NCBI GenBank assembly: GCA_045627385.1
Contig: JAZQNO010000025.1
Span: 98,577 to 162,576, forward strand
From: UBA1757 sp045627385
GTDB lineage: Bacteria > Bacteroidota > Bacteroidia > Bacteroidales > UBA1402
Direction of reading: 5' to 3'
DNA: 64,000 bases
Below the pieces are notes generated by a model that was not told where the DNA came from, did no database searches, and saw only the letters and a program-made list of their open reading frames with translations. Shown here in pieces: positions 41,286-48,517 of this stretch; positions within the stretch are counted from its first letter, which is position 1; every line of letters begins with the position of its first letter. Made by a program: the position numbers and the translations under genes.

Positions 41286-41317
41286 TTTGGCGTTGTCGGA
41301 GACATGTTGTATCTTTG
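41286..41317 (+). promoter_or_regulatory. ilvC promoter
   Basis: TTTG (41286-41289), 20 nt, then TATCTTTG (41310-41317): a full match to the Bacteroidetes consensus. The leader would be about 45 nt. It gives ilvC its own start, separate from the attenuated ilvDBN promoter. Confidence 0.8.
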
Positions 41318-41368
41318 CATAAAATTTGAATATTTAGCGTAAGAATCGCATATAAATTAAATTTTATC

Positions 41369-42412
41369 ATGGCAAAAATGAATTTTGGCGGTGTCATTGA
41401 AAATGTTGTGACCCGCGAAGAGTTTACACTGGCTAAGGCCCGCGAAATTTTGAAAGACGAAACCATTGCAGTCATCGGTTACGGTGTGCAGGGTCCCGGT
41501 CAGTCTCAGAACCTGCGTGACAACGGTTTTCGCGTGATTGTCGGTCAGCGTCCCGGCAAGACCTACGACAAGGCTGTCGCCGACGGTTGGAAACCCGGCG
41601 AAACGCTGTTCGGCATTGAAGAAGCCTGCCAGAAGGGCAGCATCATCATGTGTCTGCTTTCCGACGCGGCCGTCATGTCGGTATGGCCCACCATCAAACC
41701 TTATCTGACCGCCGGAAAGGCACTTTATTTCTCCCACGGTTTCGCCATCACTTGGAACGACCGCACCGGTTGCGTTCCTCCCGCAGATATCGACGTCATC
41801 ATGGTGGCCCCCAAGGGATCGGGCACCTCGCTTCGCACGATGTTCCTCGAAGGCCGTGGCCTGAATTCCTCCTATGCCGTCTATCAGGATGTGACCGGCA
41901 AGGCTATGGACCGCACCCTGGCACTGGGTATCGGCATCGGCTCGGGTTATATGTTCGAGACCACATTCCAGCGCGAGGCCACTTCCGACCTTACCGGCGA
42001 ACGCGGTTCTCTGATGGGTGCCATCCAGGGACTGCTGCTGGCCCAGTACGAAGTGCTCCGCGAGAACGGACACACTCCCTCGGAAGCTTTCAACGAGACC
42101 GTCGAAGAACTCACCCAGAGCCTTGGACCGCTCTTCGCCCAGAAAGGCATGGACTGGATGTACGCCAACTGCTCGACCACTGCCCAGCGCGGCGCTCTCG
42201 ACTGGATGGGTCCCTTCCACGACGCCATCAAGCCGGTTGTCGAAAAACTCTATGCCAGCGTCAAGTGCGGCAATGAAGCACAGATATCCATCGACAGCAA
42301 TTCCAAGCCCGATTATCGTGTCGGCCTTGAGAAGGAACTGCAGGCTCTCCGCGAAAGCGAGATGTGGCAGGCCGGCGCTGTCGTCCGCAAACTCCGTCCC
42401 GAAAACAACTGA
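41369..42412 (+). CDS. ilvC: Ketol-acid reductoisomerase
   Basis: Second step of branched-chain amino acid synthesis; isomerises and reduces acetolactate with NAD(P)H and Mg. The 347-residue length fits the short (class I) form with a Bacteroidetes N-terminal extension. The nucleotide motif is IGYGVQGPGQSQNLRDNG and metal-binding acids lie in the helical C-terminal domain (QREATSDLTGERGSLMGAIQ). Separated from ilvN by 3.5 kb of cassette DNA, it has its own consensus promoter and terminator. Confidence 0.97.
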   Translation: MAKMNFGGVIENVVTREEFTLAKAREILKDETIAVIGYGVQGPGQSQNLRDNGFRVIVGQRPGKTYDKAVADGWKPGETLFGIEEACQKGSIIMCLLSDAAVMSVWPTIKPYLTAGKALYFSHGFAITWNDRTGCVPPADIDVIMVAPKGSGTSLRTMFLEGRGLNSSYAVYQDVTGKAMDRTLALGIGIGSGYMFETTFQREATSDLTGERGSLMGAIQGLLLAQYEVLRENGHTPSEAFNETVEELTQSLGPLFAQKGMDWMYANCSTTAQRGALDWMGPFHDAIKPVVEKLYASVKCGNEAQISIDSNSKPDYRVGLEKELQALRESEMWQAGAVVRKLRPENN

Positions 42413-42426
42413 TTTAACGAATTTTG

Positions 42427-42471
42427 CAGCCGGTACAGCTTTTTTATGGGTTGTACCGGCTGTTTTGTTTT
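42427..42471 (+). terminator. ilvC terminator
   Basis: CAGCCGGTACA (42427-42437) pairs perfectly with TGTACCGGCTG (42452-42462), an 11-bp stem, followed by TTTTGTTTT. Confidence 0.9.
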
Positions 42472-42481
42472 CAAATAGCCG

Positions 42482-42489
42482 TATTTTTG
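42482..42489 (+). promoter_or_regulatory. -7 element of the TonB-domain gene
   Basis: TATTTTTG matches TAnnTTTG, 30 nt before the ATG at 42520 and just after the ilvC terminator. No clear -33 element. Confidence 0.5.
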
Positions 42490-42519
42490 AGAACTGATTA
42501 CAGATAAATTCTGCTGAAA

Positions 42520-43287
42520 ATGAAACGGATTGTTCTGCCTTTGCTGTTGGGCCTGTACTGCCTGTCCCTGACGGCTGCCGATTTCGAGCCCGAGTATCGG
42601 ATGGGCTTCAAGGCCAGCCTGCGTGAATCGGTCAACAACTCTTTCTACCAATATTTCGAATATCCCGAAATCAGGGAAGACCTGGTCGTGAAAAAACGTT
42701 CGCGCCGTCAGATCGTGCAGTACGACTACGGAGAAGAAGCGCGCCAGGGCAGGGTGACAGTCCTTTTCAGCGTCTATCGAGGCGGCCGTATCACACGCAT
42801 ACAGGTGGTCAAAGGGCTCTGCCCCGAAATAGACCGCGAAGTGCGCCGTGCCATGAAGTCGGTCGCCTACGACCTCAGACTGGACGACCGTTTCAACGAT
42901 GCGGAATACATCCAGAGCTTCTACATCAGTCCCGACGGCCGGAAGCGTACGGAAGTGCTGCGTGAGGAAAAAGTCTACATCAAAGCCGAAGAGCCGGCTG
43001 TTCCTCAGGGCGGTCGGGAAGGTCTGTCGCAGTTTGTCCGCGATCATCTGGAGTATCCCCAGCGGGCATTGGAAAACAATCAGAGCGGAGTGGTCGAAAC
43101 CAATTTTCTGATTGACGAAGAAGGAAATGTGGCTGCCGGGTTTGTCTATTGCAGCGGCAACTCCGATCTGGACCGCGCAGCTTTAAGGCTGGTGGCCGAA
43201 ATGCCGCAGATGACGCCTGCCCGTCAAAACGGACAATCGGTCAAATCCTGGTGGACCTGGCCGATTGTGTTCAATGTTCGTCGGTAA
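42520..43287 (+). CDS. Secreted protein with two TonB C-terminal-like domains
   Basis: A 255-residue exported protein (signal peptide about 1-19). The C-terminal 90 residues are a clear TonB_C domain: LSQFVRDHLEYPQRALENNQ, GVVETNFLIDEEGNV, LDRAALRLVAEMPQMTPARQ. The N-terminal half repeats the same plan more weakly: FYQYFEYPEI, GRVTVLFSVYRGGRIT, EIDREVRRAMKSVAYD. There is no membrane anchor or proline-rich linker, so it cannot be a normal TonB energiser. It may be a periplasmic protein that contacts TonB-dependent receptors, but that is inference. Confidence 0.75.
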   Translation: MKRIVLPLLLGLYCLSLTAADFEPEYRMGFKASLRESVNNSFYQYFEYPEIREDLVVKKRSRRQIVQYDYGEEARQGRVTVLFSVYRGGRITRIQVVKGLCPEIDREVRRAMKSVAYDLRLDDRFNDAEYIQSFYISPDGRKRTEVLREEKVYIKAEEPAVPQGGREGLSQFVRDHLEYPQRALENNQSGVVETNFLIDEEGNVAAGFVYCSGNSDLDRAALRLVAEMPQMTPARQNGQSVKSWWTWPIVFNVRR

Positions 43288-43292
43288 ATCGC

Positions 43293-44516
43293 TTATTTCA
43301 ACAAGGCCAAAGCCGCGCTGATGCGTCTGACGGCCTCGACGATGTTCTCATCGCTGGTGGCATACGACAGACGGAAGCAATCGGGTGCGCCGAAGGCGGC
43401 TCCGCCGACGGTGGCCACATGGCCCACTTCCAACAGATACATGGCCAGATCCAGCGCATTGCCGATGGTGCGGGCAGGCAGTTCATTGCCGTCGACCGTT
43501 CCGCCGGCAAACTTTTTTCCAAAATAAGAACTGCATTTGGGGAACACATAGAAAGCACCCTGCGGCTCGCGTACCTCCAGCCCGGGGATTTCGCGCATCA
43601 GCCTGACAATCAGATTGCGGCGGCGTTCAAAGGCCACACGCATGTCTTCCACGCACTGCTGGCTTCCGCTGTAGGCCATGCGGGCGGCTTCCTGAGCCAC
43701 CGAGTTGGGGCCCGAGGTATATTGGCCCTGCAGCTTGCTGCAAGCCTTGGCAATCCAGAGGGGAGCGGCCAGCCAGCCGATGCGCCAACCGGTCATGGCG
43801 TAGGCTTTCGACACGCCGTTGATGATGATGACACGGTCGCGGATGCTCTCGAACTGGGCGATGCTTTCGTGATGACCTATATAGTTGATGTGTTCGTAGA
43901 TTTCGTCGGAGATGATGAAGACCTGGGGATGTCGCTCCAGCACCTCGGCCAGCGCCTTGAGCTCCTCACGGCTGTACACGCTGCCGGTCGGGTTCGAAGG
44001 CGAGCAGAGGATGAGAGCCTTGGTCTTGTCGGTGATGGCAGCTTCCAGTTGGGCGGCGCTCATCTTGAAGTCCTGCTCGATGCCGGCTTCGACGATGACG
44101 TTCTTGCCTTCGGCCAGTTTGACCATTTCCACATAGCTCACCCAGTAGGGGGCCGGAACGATGACTTCGTCGCCGGGATCGACCAGAGCCAGGATGGCGT
44201 TGCAGACACACTGCTTGGCACCGTTGGCACACACGATCTGTGCCGGATCGAATTCCAGTCCGTTCTCGTTCTTCAGTTTCTTGCAGATGGCTTTGCGCAG
44301 GGCAGGGTAGCCGGGAACGGGAGAATAGAAGGAAAAGTTGCGGTCGATGGCCTCCTTGGCAGCCTGTTTGATGGCGTCAGGAGTGAAGAAATCCGGTTCG
44401 CCGACGCTCATGTTGATGACATCGATGCCTTGAGCTTTCAGTTCGCTGCTCTTTTGGGACATGGCCAGCGTCTCGGAAACGGCAAGACTGGCCAAACGCT
44501 TGGAAATAGGGTTCAT
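43293..44516 (-). CDS. aspC: Aspartate aminotransferase (class I)
   Basis: PLP-dependent transaminase of 407 residues, making aspartate from oxaloacetate and glutamate. The start at 44516 (MNPISKRLASLAVSET) fits the family; an ATG three codons upstream is also possible. Key motifs are INMSVGEPDFFTP, SPSNPTGSVYS, SDEIYEHINY, the PLP-lysine segment INGVSKAYAMTGWRIGW and the substrate-binding Arg in DCFRLSYATS. It is convergent with the TonB-domain gene (5-nt gap) and preceded by tRNA-Met on the same strand. I see no terminator between the tRNA and aspC. Confidence 0.93.
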   Translation of the reverse strand: MNPISKRLASLAVSETLAMSQKSSELKAQGIDVINMSVGEPDFFTPDAIKQAAKEAIDRNFSFYSPVPGYPALRKAICKKLKNENGLEFDPAQIVCANGAKQCVCNAILALVDPGDEVIVPAPYWVSYVEMVKLAEGKNVIVEAGIEQDFKMSAAQLEAAITDKTKALILCSPSNPTGSVYSREELKALAEVLERHPQVFIISDEIYEHINYIGHHESIAQFESIRDRVIIINGVSKAYAMTGWRIGWLAAPLWIAKACSKLQGQYTSGPNSVAQEAARMAYSGSQQCVEDMRVAFERRRNLIVRLMREIPGLEVREPQGAFYVFPKCSSYFGKKFAGGTVDGNELPARTIGNALDLAMYLLEVGHVATVGGAAFGAPDCFRLSYATSDENIVEAVRRISAALALLK

Positions 44517-44575
44517 AGCTTGCATTCTATAAAAAAATGGTCACATGCCCTGAGGCAAATAACCATTCCGTTTTG

Positions 44576-44649
44576 TAGCGAGGCTCGGGATTGAACCGAG
44601 GACCTCATGATTATGAATCATGCGCTCTAACCAGCTGAGCTATCTCGCC
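44576..44649 (-). tRNA. tRNA-Met (CAT anticodon), CCA not encoded
   Basis: A 74-nt cloverleaf on the minus strand. D arm GCTC...GAGC, anticodon arm CATGA-TTCATAA-TCATG with anticodon CAT, variable loop AGGTC, T arm CTCGG-TTCAATC-CCGAG, discriminator A. The acceptor stem GGCGAGA/CCTCGCT has a G-T first pair and an A-C mismatch at position 7-66. It pairs at 1-72, so it is not the initiator. A CAT anticodon could also be the lysidine-modified Ile2 tRNA (tilS is in the window), but the sequence looks more like elongator Met. Confidence 0.88.
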
Positions 44650-44815
44650 ATCATTGTTATGCTTTCTCAAAAGCGGTGCAAAGGTATGTGCTTTTATTGG
44701 ATTAGGCAATAGCCTGAGCCTATTTTTTTTTAAACGCAAGCGGCACTTTTGGGACAATCCGTTTGCATGGAAAGGAAATAATGCCTATCTTGGGCAATAA
44801 AACATTACCGCTCCT

Positions 44816-45193
44816 ATGAAACAGAAATTCACCGTCGAATACGGGCTCAAGAAGGGCTCGGTCCGCGTGCTTTGGACGCTCATCAGCACGGCTCACGGCC
44901 TGTCGGAATGGATGGCCGACCGCGTCGAGTCACAAGACTCCATCTTCACGTTCACCTGGGGAAAAGGCCAGGAAAAGGCCGAGCTCATCGGCATGGAAGA
45001 AGAAAAGCGCGTCCGTTTCCGCTGGCTGCGCGAACCCAGGGAATCCTATTTCGAGATTGCGCTGGAAATGTCGGAACTCACTCATGAGATGTCGATCATC
45101 ATTACCGATTTCGCCGAAGAAGACGAAAAGGACGACCTGATTCTCCTCTGGGATTCCGAAATCGAAAAACTGACCCGGAGAATGGGACTCTAG
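44816..45193 (+). CDS. START-like domain protein
   Basis: A 125-residue single-domain protein of the START-like/SRPBCC fold found widely in Bacteroidetes. It begins MKQKFTVEYGLKKGSVRVLW, continues with ISTAHGLSEWMADRV and FTFTWGKGQEKAELIG, and ends with LLWDSEIEKLTRRMG, a helix that packs across the fold. Function is unknown; related folds bind hydrophobic ligands. A TATCTTGG element at about 44789 may be its promoter. Confidence 0.82.
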   Translation: MKQKFTVEYGLKKGSVRVLWTLISTAHGLSEWMADRVESQDSIFTFTWGKGQEKAELIGMEEEKRVRFRWLREPRESYFEIALEMSELTHEMSIIITDFAEEDEKDDLILLWDSEIEKLTRRMGL

Positions 45194-45237
45194 CATTTTT
45201 TCATTAACTTCGCGGCCTTAAACGTGCAGGTCGGTCC

Positions 45238-46749
45238 ATGTTCCGTGTCAAGAGATTAAATACATTCGTACTGCAGAATTTCCTGCCCATCTTCGTGATG
45301 ACCTTCTTCATCTGCAACTTCATCCTGGTGATGCAGTTGATATGGAGGGTGGCCGAACAGATCATGGGTAAAGGACTCTCCCTGACCGTATACCTCGAAT
45401 TCCTCTATTACGCGTCGGCCCAGCTGCTGCCGACCACCCTGCCGCTGGCGGTGCTGCTGGCGGCACTGATGACCTTCGGCAACTTCGGCGAACGCTTCGA
45501 ACTGCTGGCCATGAAAGCCGCCGGCGTGTCGCTCTACAAAATCATGCGTCCGCTCATCGTTTTCGTGGCCTTCATCTCGGTGGGCTCTTATTTCTTTCAA
45601 GACAAATATCTTCCCAAGGTCCAGGTGAAACTGCTGTCGCTGACGGCCTCCATGCAGCAGAAATCGCCCACTTTGTCCATTCCCGAAGGAGCCTTCTACT
45701 CCGAAATCGAGAACATGACCATCTACGTCAAAGGCAAGGACCTCAAGCGCAAGTTGCTGAAGGACGTGATGATATACGATTTCTCCGAAGGCTTCGACAA
45801 AGTGTCCGTCACACTGGCCGATTCGGCCCGCCTGCAGATGACCGAAGACAAGCTGAATCTGGTGCTGACCCTGTATCAGGGCGAGGCATTCAGCAATTTC
45901 GACAAACAGCAGGCCGGTACCAAAAACATCCCTTACCGTCGCGAGATGTTCGCCTCCAAGACGGTTGTCATTCCCTTCGACGCCAATTTCAACCGCATGG
46001 ACGAGTCGTACTACGGTTCCTCGCACATGAGCAAGAACACGCATCAGCTCCGTGTGGCCATCGACTCCATCGGCCATATCATCGACAGCGTGCAGACGCT
46101 GAAGAAGAACCAATATGTGGAGAAAGTCTACATGGGACGCGAAACCACTCCCAACCGCGTGCTCACCACGCGCGACTCCATCGAGACAGCTTCGACGGCC
46201 GTGGTCTTCACCCCCAACACCGACAGCCTGTTCCTGTCGCTCTCCTACGACAAGGCCCGTTCGGTGGTGGCTTCAGCCGTCAAACGCGTGCAGTCGGCAC
46301 GCTCAGAGTTCGAGTATCAGGAATCCACCCTGCAGCGCGACTATTTCAAGTTCCGCCGCAGCGGCATCGAATACTACAAGAAATTCTCGCTTTCCATCGC
46401 CTGCCTCATCTTCTTCTTCATCGGGGCACCCCTGGGAGCCATCATCCGCAAGGGCGGCATCGGTATGCCGGCCGTGGTGTCCGTGGTGCTGTTCATCGCC
46501 TATTATCTCATCGATACGGCCGGTCAGAAACTCATCAAGAGCGGTGCCTGGTCGGCCCTGGCCGGCATGTCGCTGTCTTCGGCCGTGCTTTTGCCGCTGG
46601 GCATTTTCCTCACCTACAAGGCCGTCAACGACTCCGCCATCTTCAATCTGGATTCCTACATCAACTTCTTCAAAAAAATATTCAAACCGAAACTGATATA
46701 CCGTTATCTGCGCCGGTGTTTCTATCATAAACTCCATCATGTCCAATAA
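45238..46749 (+). CDS. LptF/LptG-family permease
   Basis: Inner-membrane component of the lipopolysaccharide transport machine, which works with the ATPase LptB to extract LPS. The 503-residue protein has N-terminal membrane helices (TFFICNFILVMQLIWRV; LLPTTLPLAVLLAALMTFGN), the family segment FELLAMKAAGVSLYKIMRPL, a large periplasmic beta-jellyroll region (about 130-380), and C-terminal helices with FFIGAPLGAIIRKGG. It is longer than E. coli LptF/G (about 360) because of the periplasmic region. Its 3' end overlaps ribBA by 11 nt. Confidence 0.93.
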   Translation: MFRVKRLNTFVLQNFLPIFVMTFFICNFILVMQLIWRVAEQIMGKGLSLTVYLEFLYYASAQLLPTTLPLAVLLAALMTFGNFGERFELLAMKAAGVSLYKIMRPLIVFVAFISVGSYFFQDKYLPKVQVKLLSLTASMQQKSPTLSIPEGAFYSEIENMTIYVKGKDLKRKLLKDVMIYDFSEGFDKVSVTLADSARLQMTEDKLNLVLTLYQGEAFSNFDKQQAGTKNIPYRREMFASKTVVIPFDANFNRMDESYYGSSHMSKNTHQLRVAIDSIGHIIDSVQTLKKNQYVEKVYMGRETTPNRVLTTRDSIETASTAVVFTPNTDSLFLSLSYDKARSVVASAVKRVQSARSEFEYQESTLQRDYFKFRRSGIEYYKKFSLSIACLIFFFIGAPLGAIIRKGGIGMPAVVSVVLFIAYYLIDTAGQKLIKSGAWSALAGMSLSSAVLLPLGIFLTYKAVNDSAIFNLDSYINFFKKIFKPKLIYRYLRRCFYHKLHHVQ

Positions 46750-47962
46750 CGAAGATTTGCATCTCGACACCGTCGAGGAGGCAGTTGCTGCCATAGCCAA
46801 GGGAGAAATCGTCATCGTCGTCGATGACGAAGACCGCGAGAATGAAGGCGATTTCATCACAGCCGCCCAACTGATCACCCCCGAAAAGGTCAATTTCATG
46901 GTAACCGAAGGCCGTGGCGTGCTCTGTGTGCCCATCACTGAAGAGCGCTGCCGGCAGCTGGAACTGGACAACCAGGTAAGCAACAACACTTCCCTGCTGG
47001 GCACACCCTTCACCATCACCGTCGACAAGATCGCAGGCTGCACCACAGGCGTTTCGGCCCACGACCGCGCCGAAACCATCCGCGCCTTGGCCGATCCCGA
47101 CACCCGTCCCGAAGACCTGGCCCGCCCGGGCCACATCAATCCCTTGCATTCCAAGAGCAAGGGCGTGCTTCGCCGCGCCGGCCACACCGAGGCCGCCGTC
47201 GACCTCTGCCGTATGGCCGGACTCCATCCGGCGGGCGTGCTCATCGAAGTGATGAACGAAGACGGCACGATGGCCCGACTGCCCCAACTGTGTGAGATAG
47301 CCCGCCGCTACGGTCTCAAACTCATCACCATCAAAGACCTCATCGCCTATCGTCTCAAGGAAGAGTCCCTCGTGGAAATGGGTCCCAGCGTGCATCTCCC
47401 CACCAAATACGGCGATTTCCGCCTGATTCCTTTCCGCCAGACATCCACCGGTCAGGAACATGTGGCGCTCATCAAAGGCGAGTGGGCCCAAAACGAACCC
47501 ATTCTGGTGCGCATGCATTCCTCCTGCCTCACCGGCGACGTGCTGGGCAGTCTGCGCTGCGAGTGCGGCGACCAGCTGCATCAGGCCATGCAGGCCATCG
47601 AAAACGAAGGCAAAGGCGTGCTGGTCTATCTCAACCAGGAAGGCCGCGGCATCGGTCTGATGAACAAGATCCGCGCCTACAAGCTCCAGGAAGAAGGCAT
47701 GGACACCGTCGACGCCAACCTGCACCTCGGATTCGATGCCGACGAACGCGATTACGGCGTTGGCGCCCAGATACTTCAGAAACTGGGAGTCACACGTATG
47801 CGCCTGATGACCAACAATCCCATCAAGCGCATCGGTCTGGAAGCCTACGGTCTGAGCATCGTGGAGAATGTGCCCGTCGAGATACCGACCAATCCCTATA
47901 ACGAAAAGTACATGCGCACCAAAAAGGAACGTATGGGCCACATCCTGAAAAATATCAAATGA
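46739..47962 (+). CDS. ribBA: Bifunctional 3,4-dihydroxy-2-butanone-4-phosphate synthase / GTP cyclohydrolase II
   Basis: Supplies both precursors of riboflavin. The 407-residue protein has the DHBP synthase domain (about 1-205) with VDDEDRENEGDFITAAQ and GVSAHDRAETIRAL, and the GTP cyclohydrolase II domain (about 206-405) with the zinc cysteines in SSCLTGDVLGSLRCECGDQL and LNQEGRGIGLMNKIRAYKLQ. The start overlaps the LptF/G gene by 11 nt, and its stop overlaps the next ORF by 4 nt. Confidence 0.98.
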   Translation: MSNNEDLHLDTVEEAVAAIAKGEIVIVVDDEDRENEGDFITAAQLITPEKVNFMVTEGRGVLCVPITEERCRQLELDNQVSNNTSLLGTPFTITVDKIAGCTTGVSAHDRAETIRALADPDTRPEDLARPGHINPLHSKSKGVLRRAGHTEAAVDLCRMAGLHPAGVLIEVMNEDGTMARLPQLCEIARRYGLKLITIKDLIAYRLKEESLVEMGPSVHLPTKYGDFRLIPFRQTSTGQEHVALIKGEWAQNEPILVRMHSSCLTGDVLGSLRCECGDQLHQAMQAIENEGKGVLVYLNQEGRGIGLMNKIRAYKLQEEGMDTVDANLHLGFDADERDYGVGAQILQKLGVTRMRLMTNNPIKRIGLEAYGLSIVENVPVEIPTNPYNEKYMRTKKERMGHILKNIK

Positions 47963-48498
47963 TGAAAAAATTGCTGCTGATTCTGACCGCCGCATTGCTC
48001 GTGGCAATGCCCGCGTCCGCCAAGGAAAAAGATTCCGCCAAAACCGGCAAACAGTCCAAAGTCTCCTTGTGGAAATATTTCGACGGCTCCCAAAAGACCT
48101 ATGTCTACAGCTATTTCCGCGGAGAAGGCACCTCTTATGTCTACAGCTACGACGGCGTGCGCTGGTTGCCGCTGACCGACGGCGAAGGCAATGAAATCGC
48201 CGGTCTCGACGAAGGTATCATCAGAAAAGCGGCCAAACACAGCTTGAAGAACGCTCCCGAAGAACTGAGCAGCTCGTGGAACGAAAGCTGCGAATCTCAG
48301 CCGCAGGTGATGAAGATTGACAGCTACACCTATCTGTTCTGGTACAAGGAAAAACTCGACCGCATGGGTATGATGCGGACGAAAAAGCCCAAAAAAGGTC
48401 CTTGGGAAGACGTTTCCGATCTGGTGCGATTTCCATCGTCACATCCCGGAACGCTGTACGAAGTCGATACCAAAGAACTTCGCAAACTCCTCAAATAA
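47959..48498 (+). CDS. Secreted protein of unknown function after ribBA
   Basis: A 179-residue protein with a clear signal peptide (MMKKLLLILTAALLVAMPASA). The mature part is basic and aromatic-rich, with a repeated YxYSYxxGxGT/GVR pattern (VYSYFRGEGTSYVYSYDGVR) and a tryptophan- and lysine-rich C-terminal half (FWYKEKLDRMGMM, KKPKKGPWEDV). I do not recognise a family. It overlaps ribBA by 4 nt, so it is probably cotranslated with it. The adjacent ATG at 47962 is an equally plausible start. Convergent with lepA, 19 nt apart. Confidence 0.7.
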   Translation: MMKKLLLILTAALLVAMPASAKEKDSAKTGKQSKVSLWKYFDGSQKTYVYSYFRGEGTSYVYSYDGVRWLPLTDGEGNEIAGLDEGIIRKAAKHSLKNAPEELSSSWNESCESQPQVMKIDSYTYLFWYKEKLDRMGMMRTKKPKKGPWEDVSDLVRFPSSHPGTLYEVDTKELRKLLK

Positions 48499-48517
48499 AA
48501 GCGTTCCGCGCTCATTC

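Noticed and set aside
44576..44649. Reading the CAT tRNA as tRNA-Ile2 (the TilS substrate)
   Set aside because: The anticodon-stem and acceptor sequences look more like elongator Met; a covariance search would be needed to be certain.
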